Assembly (NCBI GenBank): GCA_964649195.1
Contig: CAZYPK010000098.1
Span: forward strand, 1 to 19,244
DNA: 19,244 bases
Direction of reading: 5' to 3'
DNA from: JTS-RE9 sp964649195
GTDB taxonomy: Bacteria > Planctomycetota > Phycisphaerae > Phycisphaerales > Phycisphaeraceae
In this document: in pieces, positions 7,092 to 14,530 of the stretch
How positions within the stretch are numbered: position 1 is the stretch's first letter
Layout of the letters: each line of letters opens with the position of its first letter
Notes under the pieces: generated by a model
Databases searched by the model: none
Told to the model about the DNA's origin: nothing
Seen by the model: the letters and a program-made list of their open reading frames with translations, nothing else
Made by a program: the position numbers and the translations under genes

Positions 7092-7204
7092 CGTGCCCCT
7101 CTGTTGTGGCAAGCCCCGCCCGGAAGGGCGAGGGCTGTGAGGGGTATGTCCCTGAGCCCGCGCCCTTCCGGGCGGGGCTTATGCTGCCACAAAAGATGGG
7201 CACG
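7092..7204. repeat. MITE-like nested inverted repeat, 113 bp
   Basis: The outer arms 7092-7111 and 7185-7204 match at 18 of 20 positions. The inner arms 7112-7130 and 7161-7179 are perfect over 19 bases (AGCCCCGCCCGGAAGGGCG). The element fills the 215-bp spacer between the divergent accA and tyrA genes, so it probably lies in one or both promoter regions. The right outer arm recurs at 5256-5277, and AAGCCCCGCCCGGA recurs at 19191-19204. No open reading frame lies within, consistent with a non-autonomous element. No target-site duplication was identified. Confidence 0.8.
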
Positions 7205-7270
7205 CCATTCCAACATCGCCACCGATGAGGAGCGAACCAACACTGGGCCTTCGTGATATGTTACCGATCT

Positions 7271-8176
7271 ATGTCGATCCGTACCAAACCACTCGACAAG
7301 GTTGTGCAGGTGACCATCGCGGGCGTGGGTCTGCTCGGCGGCAGCATCGGGCTGGCGCTCAAGGCCGCGGGGTATGGCGGCCGCATCGTCGGCGTGGGGC
7401 GCAGGCCCGAAGTGGTTGACCGGGCGGTGGAACTCCAATGTATAGATGAAGGATGCGCCACCCTGACGGCGGCGATCGAACGTGTCGAGGATCCCGCGGC
7501 GCCGCACCTGATCATTCTCTGCACGCCGCTGAGCACGTTTCCCGCACTGCTGCGCGAACTGGCCGCCTGCGATCGACCGGGACTGATCATCACCGATGCA
7601 GGCTCGACCAAGGAACAGGTCTGCGCCGAGGCGGCGGCCATCCTTCCCGATGCGTCGCGCTTCGTGGGCGCCCATCCGATGGCCGGCAGCGAGCTGCATG
7701 GCCCCGAACACGCCAGGGCGGATATGTTCAAAGGCCGCCTGTGCATTGTGACCCCCGCGGGAACGAACAGCTCGGAACAGGCGACGGCGATGGTGCGCGA
7801 GCTGTGGCAGAGCGTCGGCATGAAGCTGACGGAGAAGTCGCCGCGCGATCACGATCAGGTGGTCGCCGCGATCAGCCATCTGCCTCATGCGATCGCCGTG
7901 CTTCTTGTGCAACTGGCCGATGAACGGAAGGCGATCAGCATCGCGGCGACAGGCTTCCGCGACACGACCCGCATCGCCAGCGGTGATCCGCGCGTCTGGA
8001 CCGACATCTTCACCACCAACAAACAGGCCATGCTCGACGCCATCGATCATTTCTCATCTCTGCTGGCGACGTTTCGCAACGTGGTCAGCCGTGGCGATGA
8101 AATGGAAATGATGCGACTGCTGACCGAAATCAAACAGTCCCGGGACAGGTGGTTGAAACAGACCTGGGGAGAGTAA
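7271..8176 (+). CDS. tyrA: Prephenate (or arogenate) dehydrogenase
   Basis: NAD(P)-dependent oxidative decarboxylation of prephenate to 4-hydroxyphenylpyruvate, the committed step of tyrosine synthesis; arogenate may be an alternative substrate. The 301 residues start with a Rossmann dinucleotide fold (IAGVGLLGGSIG, 16-27). Then come TDAGSTKEQV, GAHPMAGSELHG (prephenate-binding and catalytic histidine region), AAISHLPHAIAV with the second conserved histidine, and TGFRDTTRIASGDPRVWTDI. There is no fused chorismate mutase or ACT domain, so it is a monofunctional form. The start is uncertain: ATG 7271 is chosen, ATG 7253 is six codons earlier, and neither has a convincing ribosome site. proC follows 90 bases downstream on the same strand, probably co-transcribed. 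Confidence 0.94.
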   Translation: MSIRTKPLDKVVQVTIAGVGLLGGSIGLALKAAGYGGRIVGVGRRPEVVDRAVELQCIDEGCATLTAAIERVEDPAAPHLIILCTPLSTFPALLRELAACDRPGLIITDAGSTKEQVCAEAAAILPDASRFVGAHPMAGSELHGPEHARADMFKGRLCIVTPAGTNSSEQATAMVRELWQSVGMKLTEKSPRDHDQVVAAISHLPHAIAVLLVQLADERKAISIAATGFRDTTRIASGDPRVWTDIFTTNKQAMLDAIDHFSSLLATFRNVVSRGDEMEMMRLLTEIKQSRDRWLKQTWGE

Positions 8177-8210
8177 TGTGAATGGTGAACGCGATGCAAG
8201 GAAGTGTTGG

Positions 8211-8259
8211 ATTTGAAATTTGAGATTTGAGATTGGGATTTTGAAATTTGCAATTCGAG
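8211..8259 (+). repeat. ATTTGAA/ATTTGAG heptamer array between tyrA and proC
   Basis: An AT-rich run in an otherwise GC-rich region parses into ATTTGAA, ATTTGAG, ATTTGAG, ATTGGG, ATTTTGAA, ATTTGCA, ATTCGAG. That is seven words, five of exactly 7 bases and two off by one. It ends 7 bases before the proC start and so lies in its translation initiation region. Confidence 0.75.
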
Positions 8260-8266
8260 ATCGAAC

Positions 8267-9079
8267 ATGAAATACACACTCGGCTTTCTCGGTGCGGGCA
8301 ACATGGCGGAGGCGATCGCCAAGGCGGCGATCGATCGCGGCGTGCTCGCTCCCGAACAGATCATTGCTTCCGACCCTTCGGAAGCGAGGCGGGCTGTGTT
8401 CGCGGCGATGGGAATTGCCGTCACGGTGGACAACAAGGAGGTCATCGGCCAGTCTTCCCACGTCATGCTCGCCGTCAAGCCGCAGATGATGGCGAAGGTG
8501 GTGGACGATCTGGCCCGGTGCGGATCGAGCGAGCAAATCATCCTTTCCATCATGGCGGGCATCACCATTTCCAAAATGAACGACGCCATCACCGCTGCGG
8601 GCGGCAAGGCGATGCGCATCGTTCGCATCATGCCCAACACACCGATGATGATCAGCCAGGGCATGGCGGGCATCGCCACGGGCGGATCGTCCAGACCCGG
8701 TGATGACGACCTGGCGATGAAGCTGTTCTCCGCCGGCGGCAAGGCGATTCGCGTCGATGAAACGCTCATCGACGCCATCACCGCCGTCTCCGGGTCCGGC
8801 CCCGCGTATGTGTTTTACCTTGCCCAGGCCATGCAACACGCGGCAAGCGAACTGGGCCTCGGCGAGCACGCCAGATTGCTCGTGGCGCAGACGCTGCTGG
8901 GGGCTTCGCAACTGCTCATGCAATCGACGGACAGCGCCGAGGAACTTCGCCGCAAGGTCACCAGCCCCGGCGGCACGACCGAAGCCGCCATCAAACACAT
9001 GGAAGCCCACCAGGTCGGACAGACGATCGCCGACGCGATCATGGCCGCCCAGCGGCGAAGCAGGGAACTGGGACAATAA
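8267..9079 (+). CDS. proC: Pyrroline-5-carboxylate reductase
   Basis: Cytoplasmic enzyme for the last step of proline synthesis, reducing 1-pyrroline-5-carboxylate with NAD(P)H. At 270 residues it has the normal family length. The N-terminal Rossmann motif is GFLGAGNMAEA (6-16), followed by AVKPQMM, RIMPNTP, the C-terminal dimerisation-domain signature AVSGSGPAYVFYL, and the family signature region RRKVTSPGGTTEAA. All are intact. The ATG lies just after the heptamer array and has no strong Shine-Dalgarno. It is downstream of tyrA, so both genes probably form a small amino-acid biosynthesis operon, though the two pathways are not otherwise linked. Confidence 0.97.
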   Translation: MKYTLGFLGAGNMAEAIAKAAIDRGVLAPEQIIASDPSEARRAVFAAMGIAVTVDNKEVIGQSSHVMLAVKPQMMAKVVDDLARCGSSEQIILSIMAGITISKMNDAITAAGGKAMRIVRIMPNTPMMISQGMAGIATGGSSRPGDDDLAMKLFSAGGKAIRVDETLIDAITAVSGSGPAYVFYLAQAMQHAASELGLGEHARLLVAQTLLGASQLLMQSTDSAEELRRKVTSPGGTTEAAIKHMEAHQVGQTIADAIMAAQRRSRELGQ

Positions 9080-9119
9080 TCCTGCGAAAGCCGTCAACAA
9101 GAAGTGAAGTCATCTGCCT

Positions 9120-10601
9120 TCACCGCTCCGGTTGCAGTCCCGCTTCGCGCTGAAATCGTCCGTGAATTTCAGCATAAATCGCATGGGCTTTCGCATCAGG
9201 CTCCAGCATCACGCATTGCCGCGCGGCGATGGGGAAGTCCGCAAGTTCACTGACATGCCCCAATCCCCAGTGGCCGATGGCGGCGGCGCCCAGCGCCGAG
9301 GCATCGCCCGCTTCATTGAGCATCACGGGCAGATTCAGCACATCGCAAACGATCTGCGACCACAGGCGCGAACGGGTGATGCCGCCGGTCAGGCGCACCA
9401 AGGGAGGCTGCGCGCCACTGCATGACCGCAGCACCTGCCAGACATCGGCCAGGCAGAACGCCACCGCTTCGAGAATCGCCCGGGCGACATGGGAGCGATC
9501 GTGAGAACCGGTCAGGCCCGTGATGCCCGCCCGAAGGTCGGGTCGCCAGTGCGGATTTCGTTCGCCGTTGAAGTAAGGCAGGATCAAAAGCCCATCGGCG
9601 CCGGGCGCGGTTTTCGCGGCATCATCGAACAGGGCATCGAAGCCCTCGGCTTTCGGCGCATCACTGTAGAACAGCCGTCGAATGGTTTCGACCGCGAGGC
9701 CGCCGTTGTTGATCGCGCCGCCGGCATACCAGAGTTGATCGGTGAGGGTGTAACACCAGATGCGCTGGAACGGATCGAGCAGCGGCTCATCGCAGGTGAT
9801 GCGCACCGCGCCGCTGGTGCCGACCGTCAGAACCACGCTGCCAGGCCGGGCGCCACCCGCGCCGATATTCGCCAGCCCGCCATCGCCGCCGCCGGGCATC
9901 ACGTGTACGCCGGCCGGCAGCCCCAGCATCGCCCCGCCATCGGCATGGAGTTCACCGATGATCTGCTGCGGCTGCGCCAGTGGAGGCAGTCTCGAAGCAT
10001 CAATGCCCGCCAGTTCGAGCGCGGCTTCATGCCAGCCGTGCGTATGAAGATGGAGCAGGCCCGAACCCGAAGCGATGCAGATATCGGTTGCCCACCGGCC
10101 AGTGAGCTGATGAATGATCCAATCCTTGATCGCAACGAAGCGAACCGCGTTTTGAAAAACCTCCGGCTGACACTCCCTCATCCAACGCAGCTTGGCGGGC
10201 AGATAGATCCAACGCAGCGGGCAGCCGGTCTGCGCATAGATCGCCCTGCCCTGGTCGCTGTCGCGCACATCATCAAGCTGATTCACCGCTCGAAGATCAG
10301 CCCATGTGATCGCCCTGGACAGCGGCTGCCCCGCACCATCCACCGGCATGATGCCGTGCATCGCGCCGCTGAAGCAGATGCCCGCCACGCGATCGCGCTG
10401 CACGTTCGCAAGCAGCTTCGCCATCGCCTCGCGCACACCCATCAGCACCTCACGCGCATCCTGTTCGACATGGCCCGGATGAGGCGTGTGCAGCGGATAG
10501 TCGCAGGATGCCACGCCTTCGATGAAACCATCCTGGCGCACTGCAATCACTTTGCAGGCGGTCGTTCCGACATCGATGCCAATGACCAGATCGCGCGACA
10601 T
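9120..10601 (-). CDS. FGGY-family carbohydrate kinase, gluconokinase-like
   Basis: ATP-dependent sugar kinase of 493 residues with both FGGY domains. The phosphate-binding GIDVGTTACK (8-17) opens the N-terminal domain. VEQDAREV and SGAMHGIMPVDGAGQPLSRA with ITWADLRA resemble bacterial FGGY gluconokinases more than xylulokinases or glycerol kinases. The C-terminal domain has LTVGTSGAVR, GGAINNGG, GADGLLILPYFNGERNPHW, RLTGGITRSRLWSQI and GDASALGAAAIG. The start at 10601 (MSRDLVIG) is chosen; a longer frame to 10655 adds residues unlike the family. The gene is divergent from a secreted hydrolase, with a 17-bp palindrome between them. No gluconate transporter or regulator is adjacent, so the substrate (gluconate, xylulose or other) is not settled. 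Confidence 0.88.
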   Translation of the reverse strand: MSRDLVIGIDVGTTACKVIAVRQDGFIEGVASCDYPLHTPHPGHVEQDAREVLMGVREAMAKLLANVQRDRVAGICFSGAMHGIMPVDGAGQPLSRAITWADLRAVNQLDDVRDSDQGRAIYAQTGCPLRWIYLPAKLRWMRECQPEVFQNAVRFVAIKDWIIHQLTGRWATDICIASGSGLLHLHTHGWHEAALELAGIDASRLPPLAQPQQIIGELHADGGAMLGLPAGVHVMPGGGDGGLANIGAGGARPGSVVLTVGTSGAVRITCDEPLLDPFQRIWCYTLTDQLWYAGGAINNGGLAVETIRRLFYSDAPKAEGFDALFDDAAKTAPGADGLLILPYFNGERNPHWRPDLRAGITGLTGSHDRSHVARAILEAVAFCLADVWQVLRSCSGAQPPLVRLTGGITRSRLWSQIVCDVLNLPVMLNEAGDASALGAAAIGHWGLGHVSELADFPIAARQCVMLEPDAKAHAIYAEIHGRFQREAGLQPER

Positions 10602-10684
10602 GGAAAGGGATGATACAACGCCGGGCGCGGACGGCGCGACGCATGGAATCATCATTCACGCACAGGGTATGCCCGTGAAATGTT

Positions 10685-10701
10685 TTGATACGCTGTATCA
10701 A
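10685..10701. promoter_or_regulatory. Candidate operator palindrome in the kinase-hydrolase divergent spacer
   Basis: TTGATAC GCT GTATCAA is a perfect 7-bp inverted repeat around a 3-base centre. It lies 24 bases upstream of the hydrolase ATG and 84 bases from the kinase start. Its size and symmetry suit a dimeric repressor of the GntR or LacI kind; the regulator is not in the window. Confidence 0.45.
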
Positions 10702-10725
10702 CATCGCACACATGAAGGACCGAAC

Positions 10726-11547
10726 ATGAAACATATCGCCCCGGCTCTTTCGATGTTCATCATCGCCTGCCTCGCCGCCGCCGCGGTGGCGGAGGAAGCC
10801 GCGCCGTTTCCCGGCAGGAAATCGCAATACCACGGCTACGACCGCTTCGACTTTCAGGTCAACGGCATCGACGCCATCGTCGTCGCGCCCAAGGCCGGCG
10901 CCAAAGGCAAACCCTGGGTCTGGCGCGCCGAGTTCTTCGACCATCGGCCTCAGACCGATCTCGCCCTGCTCGCCAGGGGGTTTCATCTGACCTACATCAA
11001 GGTCGGCAACACCTTCGGCTGCCCCGATGCGATGAAACACTGGGACGCCTTCCACGCCCTGCTCACCGAGAAACATGGCTTCGCGCAGAAGCCCGCGCTC
11101 ATCGGCCTCAGCCGCGGCGGGCTCTATTGCTACAACTGGGCCGCCGCCAACCCCGACAAGGTGGCCGTGATTTACGGCGACGCCCCCGTCTGCGACTTCA
11201 AAAGCTGGCCCGGCGGCAGGGGCAAGGGCAAAGGCAGCAAAAGCGACTGGGCCAAGCTCATCAAGGATTACCGCTTCAAGGATGAAGCCGAGGCGCTCGC
11301 CTATGACAAAAACCCGATCGACAATCTCAAGCCGCTCGCGGAGAAAAAGATTCCGCTGATCCACGTCGTGGGCGACAAGGATGATGTCGTGCCTCACGAG
11401 GAGAACACCATGATCATCAAGGAGCGTTACGAAAAGCTGGGCGGCGAAATGAAGCTGATCATCAAGCCCGGCATCGGCCACCACCCGCACGGGCTGGACG
11501 ATCCGACGCCGGTGGTGGAGTTTATCTTGAAGGCGTGCGGGTTCTAA
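10726..11547 (+). CDS. Secreted alpha/beta hydrolase
   Basis: 273 residues. Residues 1-22 form a signal peptide (MFIIACLAAAAVA), so the enzyme acts in the periplasm or outside. The nucleophile elbow is GLSRGG with Ser129. The acid lies in VVGDKDDVVP (215-223) and the histidine in GIGHHPHG (249-256), completing a Ser-Asp-His triad of the prolyl-oligopeptidase/esterase type. A Lys/Gly-rich insertion (164-172) sits in the cap region. AAGGA seven bases upstream supports this ATG; earlier in-frame starts would run through the operator-like palindrome. It might be a carbohydrate esterase, since a sugar kinase is transcribed divergently, but that link is only positional. Confidence 0.85.
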   Translation: MKHIAPALSMFIIACLAAAAVAEEAAPFPGRKSQYHGYDRFDFQVNGIDAIVVAPKAGAKGKPWVWRAEFFDHRPQTDLALLARGFHLTYIKVGNTFGCPDAMKHWDAFHALLTEKHGFAQKPALIGLSRGGLYCYNWAAANPDKVAVIYGDAPVCDFKSWPGGRGKGKGSKSDWAKLIKDYRFKDEAEALAYDKNPIDNLKPLAEKKIPLIHVVGDKDDVVPHEENTMIIKERYEKLGGEMKLIIKPGIGHHPHGLDDPTPVVEFILKACGF

Positions 11548-11576
11548 AGGCCGCGCTGTCGGTGGATGGTTCCCGC

Positions 11577-11602
11577 CTTCGTTCGCCGAGGCGAACGGCT
11601 AA
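11577..11602 (-). repeat. REP-like hairpin, copy 2, 3' of rmlB
   Basis: Perfect 8-bp stem CGTTCGCC/GGCGAACG with a 2-base loop, flanked by CTT and GCTAA. It lies 6 bases beyond the rmlB stop. It is nearly identical to the copy directly 3' of rmlA. It may help transcription end or protect mRNA 3' ends, but there is no T-run. Confidence 0.75.
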
Positions 11603-11608
11603 ATGTTT

Positions 11609-12640
11609 TCATCGTCCCGCATACTGCTTCTCGTAATAGGAACGATACTCACCGCTCTTGACGCGCCGCCACCAGGGCTGGTTGTCCACGTACCACTTCA
11701 CCGTCCGCTCCAGTGCCACGGGCCAGGCGCTGCGCGTGGGTTGCCAGCCGAGCTGCGTCTTGATCTTCGTCGCATCGATCGCGTAACGCAGATCGTGGCC
11801 CAGGCGATCCTTCACGGGTTGAATGAAGTCGCCGGGGGGGGCCTTGCCCATCAGCGCGAGGATCGAGTGGGTCAGTTCGAGATTGGTTCGTTCGTTGTTG
11901 CCGCCGATGTTATAGACCTCGCCGGCCTTGCCTTTTTCCATCACGGTGAGCACCGCTTCGCAGTGGTCATCGACGTGAAGCCAGTCGCGGACGTTGTTGC
12001 CGCTGCCATAGAGCGGGACTTTTTTGCCTTCGATCAGGTTGGTGACAAAGAGCGGGATGACTTTTTCGGGGAACTGGTACGGGCCGTGGTTGTTGGAGCA
12101 GCGGGTGATGCAGGCATTGAGGCCAAAGGTGTGCTGCCAGGCTCCGACGAGCAGATCGCTGCCGGCCTTGCTTGCGGAGTAGGGACTGCTCGCATGAATC
12201 GGGGTGTTCTCGGTGAAAAGCAGTTCAGGCCTATCGAGCGGCAACTGGCCATAAACCTCGTCGGTTGACACATGCACGAAGCGTTTGGTGTTTTTCGGAT
12301 CGACGGTGCGCAAGGCGTCGAGCAGCGTCTGCGTGCCCACCACGTTGCTCTCGATGAACGGCTTGGCGTCGATGATCGAACGATCCACATGACTCTCGGC
12401 GGCCATGTGCACCACCGCATCGACACCCGCGATCAGCCGCTCGGCGAGTGCGCGATCGAGAATGTTGCCATGCACGAAGGTGTAGCGCGGATCGTTTTCG
12501 ATGTCGGAAAGATTTTCAGGATTGCCCGAATAGGAAAGACAGTCGAGATTGGTGATGCGATGGTCCGGGCGGTTGTTCAGGACGAACCGTACGAAGTTGG
12601 AGCCGATGAAGCCGGAGCCGCCGGTGAGGAGGATGTGCAT
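11609..12640 (-). CDS. rmlB: dTDP-glucose 4,6-dehydratase
   Basis: Converts dTDP-glucose to dTDP-4-keto-6-deoxyglucose using bound NAD+, the second step to dTDP-rhamnose. 343 residues, normal length. The Rossmann motif is TGGSGFIGS (6-14), where most relatives have GGAGFIGS. The active-site STDEVYG starts at 125, with Asp127 and Glu128 as the elimination pair. The SDR catalytic Tyr154 and Lys158 lie in YSASK. RCSNNHGPYQFPEKVIP and GSGNNVRDWLHVDDH, also conserved in RmlB, follow. A G8 run within the coding sequence leaves the frame intact. It is last in the rml cluster, separated from rmlD by a 373-bp repeat tract, so it may be less tightly coupled. It has no clear Shine-Dalgarno. Confidence 0.97.
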   Translation of the reverse strand: MHILLTGGSGFIGSNFVRFVLNNRPDHRITNLDCLSYSGNPENLSDIENDPRYTFVHGNILDRALAERLIAGVDAVVHMAAESHVDRSIIDAKPFIESNVVGTQTLLDALRTVDPKNTKRFVHVSTDEVYGQLPLDRPELLFTENTPIHASSPYSASKAGSDLLVGAWQHTFGLNACITRCSNNHGPYQFPEKVIPLFVTNLIEGKKVPLYGSGNNVRDWLHVDDHCEAVLTVMEKGKAGEVYNIGGNNERTNLELTHSILALMGKAPPGDFIQPVKDRLGHDLRYAIDATKIKTQLGWQPTRSAWPVALERTVKWYVDNQPWWRRVKSGEYRSYYEKQYAGR

Positions 12641-12645
12641 GTTGG

Positions 12646-13018
12646 TACTCGATGACTGCGGGATGTACGTGTGAAAAACAGGAAATCAGGAAAGCAGGAA
12701 AGCATGAAATTCAAGGCCCTGTTCCACTGACTTTAATTTCTTGCTTTCCTGCTTTTCCTTTTGGTGCTCGTTGACTGCGGGATGTATGTGCGAAAAACAG
12801 GAAAGCATGAAATTCAAGGCTCTGTTCCACCGACTTTAATTTCCTGTTTTCCTGCTTTCCTGTTTTCCTGCTTTTCCTTTTGCTGCTCGTTGACTGCGGG
12901 ATGTATGTGCGAAAAACAGGAAAGCATGAAAACAGGAAAGCAGGAAATTCAAGGCCCTGTTCCACTGACTTTAATTTCTTGCTTTCCTGCTTTCCTGTTT
13001 TCCTGCTTTTCCTTCATT
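12646..13018. repeat. Three tandem hairpin units built from octamers (rmlD-rmlB spacer)
   Basis: This fills the otherwise gene-free spacer 12641-13013. Units start at 12646, 12765 and 12884, exactly 119 bases apart; the third is 135 bases. Each has TRCTCGWTGACTGCGGGATG, a purine arm of octamers such as AAACAGGA, AAGCAGGA and AAGCATGA, a central AATTCAAGGCYCTGTTCCAC, and a pyrimidine arm of complementary octamers such as TCCTGCTT and TCCTGTTT. Octamer counts (left+right) are 5+4, 3+6 and 5+6. Units therefore vary by whole octamers and each folds into a hairpin. The third unit reaches the last codon and stop of rmlD. Confidence 0.9.
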
Positions 13019-13892
13019 CCAATCGACTCAATACGCTCCGCAGATTATCGCGCCAGTCGGGCATGGGTCCCAGTTCTGATTCGGTCTTGGCGAGATCGAA
13101 GACGCTGTAAGCCGGGCGTTTGGCCGGGCGTGGGAAATCGGCGGTCGAGCAGGGTTCGACGATGCAGGCGGGGTTGATGGTGCGGGCGATTTCGCAGGCG
13201 AAGTCGAACCAGGTGCACTGGCCGCCGTCGCTGCCGTGGTGGATGCCGGTCGCGCCGAGTTCGTAGAGGCGAAGGGACAGGTCGGCCAGGTGTTCGCTGC
13301 TGGTGGGTCTGCCGCGCTGGTCGCTGACGACCTTGAGGCTGGGCTTCTGTTTGCAGGCATTGGCGATGGTGCGGACGAAGTTTTTTCCCCACGGGGCGTA
13401 GAGCCAACTGGTGCGGATGAGCAGATGGCGGCAGCCGGAGCGTTGCAATTCAAGTTCGCCCAGGGCCTTGCTCTGGCCATAGACATTGATCGGCTCGATG
13501 GGCGCATCGATGGGATAAGGCGCGGTTGCGTGGCCGTTGAAAACATAATCGGTGGAGTAGTGAATGAGCGTGGCGTTCACGCGGCCGCAGCGCCGGGCCA
13601 GATGAGCGACGGCGGCGCCGTTGAGCGCGCAGGCGGCATCATCGTTTTTTTCAGCGCCATCGACATCGGTCCAGGCGGAGCAGTTGATGACGAGGGGATG
13701 CTCGCCGGTGATGTGGCGTTCGATGGCGGCGGGATCGGTGATGTCGAGGTCGGCGTGCCTGGGCGCGGTGCAATCGATGCCCTTCTTTTCGAGAAGCTGG
13801 CGCCAGGCGCGGCCGAGCATGCCGGTGGCGCCGATGAGCAGCGCGGGACCCACGGACGGGAGTCCGTGGGCTTTGGCGGATGAATCAGCCAT
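13014..13892 (-). CDS. rmlD: dTDP-4-dehydrorhamnose reductase
   Basis: NAD(P)H-dependent reductase that makes dTDP-L-rhamnose, last step of the pathway. 292 residues, normal length. Motifs are LLIGATGMLGRAW (18-30), the metal/substrate region WTDVDGAE, STDYVFNG (113-120), the catalytic Tyr138-Lys142 in YGQSK, and RTSWLYAPWGKNFVRTI. The ATG at 13892 overlaps the end of the upstream cupin gene by 8 bases (ATGGCTGA), which points to translational coupling and argues against the longer frame from 13946. The stop codon is embedded in the downstream repeat tract. Confidence 0.95.
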   Translation of the reverse strand: MADSSAKAHGLPSVGPALLIGATGMLGRAWRQLLEKKGIDCTAPRHADLDITDPAAIERHITGEHPLVINCSAWTDVDGAEKNDDAACALNGAAVAHLARRCGRVNATLIHYSTDYVFNGHATAPYPIDAPIEPINVYGQSKALGELELQRSGCRHLLIRTSWLYAPWGKNFVRTIANACKQKPSLKVVSDQRGRPTSSEHLADLSLRLYELGATGIHHGSDGGQCTWFDFACEIARTINPACIVEPCSTADFPRPAKRPAYSVFDLAKTESELGPMPDWRDNLRSVLSRLE

Positions 13893-14421
13893 GGCGCACG
13901 CCCCAGGGGAAGCCGGTGATGGAGTCGTGGGACCGGCGGTCTTCATCGGGATTTTTCAGGTCGTAGGCATGAGTGACGTAATAAAGCAGGCCGGCGTTTT
14001 CGTTGCCGACGGTGGCCGCCCCGTGCCAGAGCGGAGTGGGAATGATCATCACCCCGGGACGTTTTTCGCCGATGACGGCCAGCCAGGTTTTGCCGTCGCT
14101 TTCGCGGTGGACGCCGACCTTGAGCGAGCCGTGCAGGCCCATCCAGAAATCGGTCTGCTTGTGATGGCGGTGCCAGGCCTTGATGACGTTGGGGTACATG
14201 ACGGAGTAGTTGATCTGGCCTTGCGGGGTCATGATGCCGAGCATCTGGTTCATGATGGACCAGCCGCGGTCATCGCAGAAGAAGGAGGCGGGGACAAAGA
14301 TCGGCTCGATCTGGGCCTTGGCTTCTTCAAAGGCGGCAGCGATATCGCCACCCTGCCAGACGCGCGGGGCGATGGGCTTGGCGGCGGAGAAGGTGGCGGG
14401 TTTGTCGAGAGTGGTGGTCAT
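13885..14421 (-). CDS. RmlC-like cupin, divergent dTDP-4-dehydrorhamnose 3,5-epimerase family protein
   Basis: 178-residue cupin in the RmlC position of the rml cluster. The fold signature is visible: FFCDDRGWSIMNQM (47-60), a histidine cluster AWHRHHKQTD (82-91), GSLKVGVHRESDGKTW, and VMIIPTPLWHGAATVGN (124-140) with His133. Classic RmlC has RGLHFQ at the catalytic histidine; here it reads KAWHRHH. The C-terminus lacks the usual DP..I.WP ending. It may still be a 3,5-epimerase, or a related sugar epimerase/isomerase making a sugar other than L-rhamnose. The tight overlap with rmlD and the presence of rmlA and rmlB support a role in dTDP-sugar synthesis. The start has no clear Shine-Dalgarno. 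Confidence 0.82.
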   Translation of the reverse strand: MTTTLDKPATFSAAKPIAPRVWQGGDIAAAFEEAKAQIEPIFVPASFFCDDRGWSIMNQMLGIMTPQGQINYSVMYPNVIKAWHRHHKQTDFWMGLHGSLKVGVHRESDGKTWLAVIGEKRPGVMIIPTPLWHGAATVGNENAGLLYYVTHAYDLKNPDEDRRSHDSITGFPWGVRHG

Positions 14422-14422
14422 G

Positions 14423-14506
14423 TCAGGAATCAGAAGTCAGAGGTCAGAGATCAGAGGTCAGAAAATTGCAAAATGGCCATTGCAAAATGCAAATTGCAAA
14501 TTGCGG
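14423..14506 (+). repeat. Twelve-unit heptamer array, left side of a large hairpin
   Basis: Exactly twelve contiguous 7-base words. The first six are of the TCAGRRR type (TCAGGAA, TCAGAAG, TCAGAGG, TCAGAGA, TCAGAGG, TCAGAAA). The next six are ATTGCAA, AATGGCC, ATTGCAA, AATGCAA, ATTGCAA, ATTGCGG. Register is kept across the change of word. The second half pairs with the array at 14531-14579. The block begins just upstream of the rmlC-like start codon. Confidence 0.88.
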
Positions 14507-14530
14507 AAGAGGTTCATCGGACACGAGGGT

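Noticed and set aside
9104..9123. Short hairpin GTGAAG/CTTCAC between proC and the kinase as a terminator
   Set aside because: Only a 6-bp stem, no T-run, and it overlaps the kinase stop codon.
12646..13018. CRISPR array
   Set aside because: The units are tandem with no unique spacers, and no cas genes are present.
12711..13177. Small reading frames in the octamer repeats (both strands)
   Set aside because: They consist of translated repeat words without start signals or conserved protein features.
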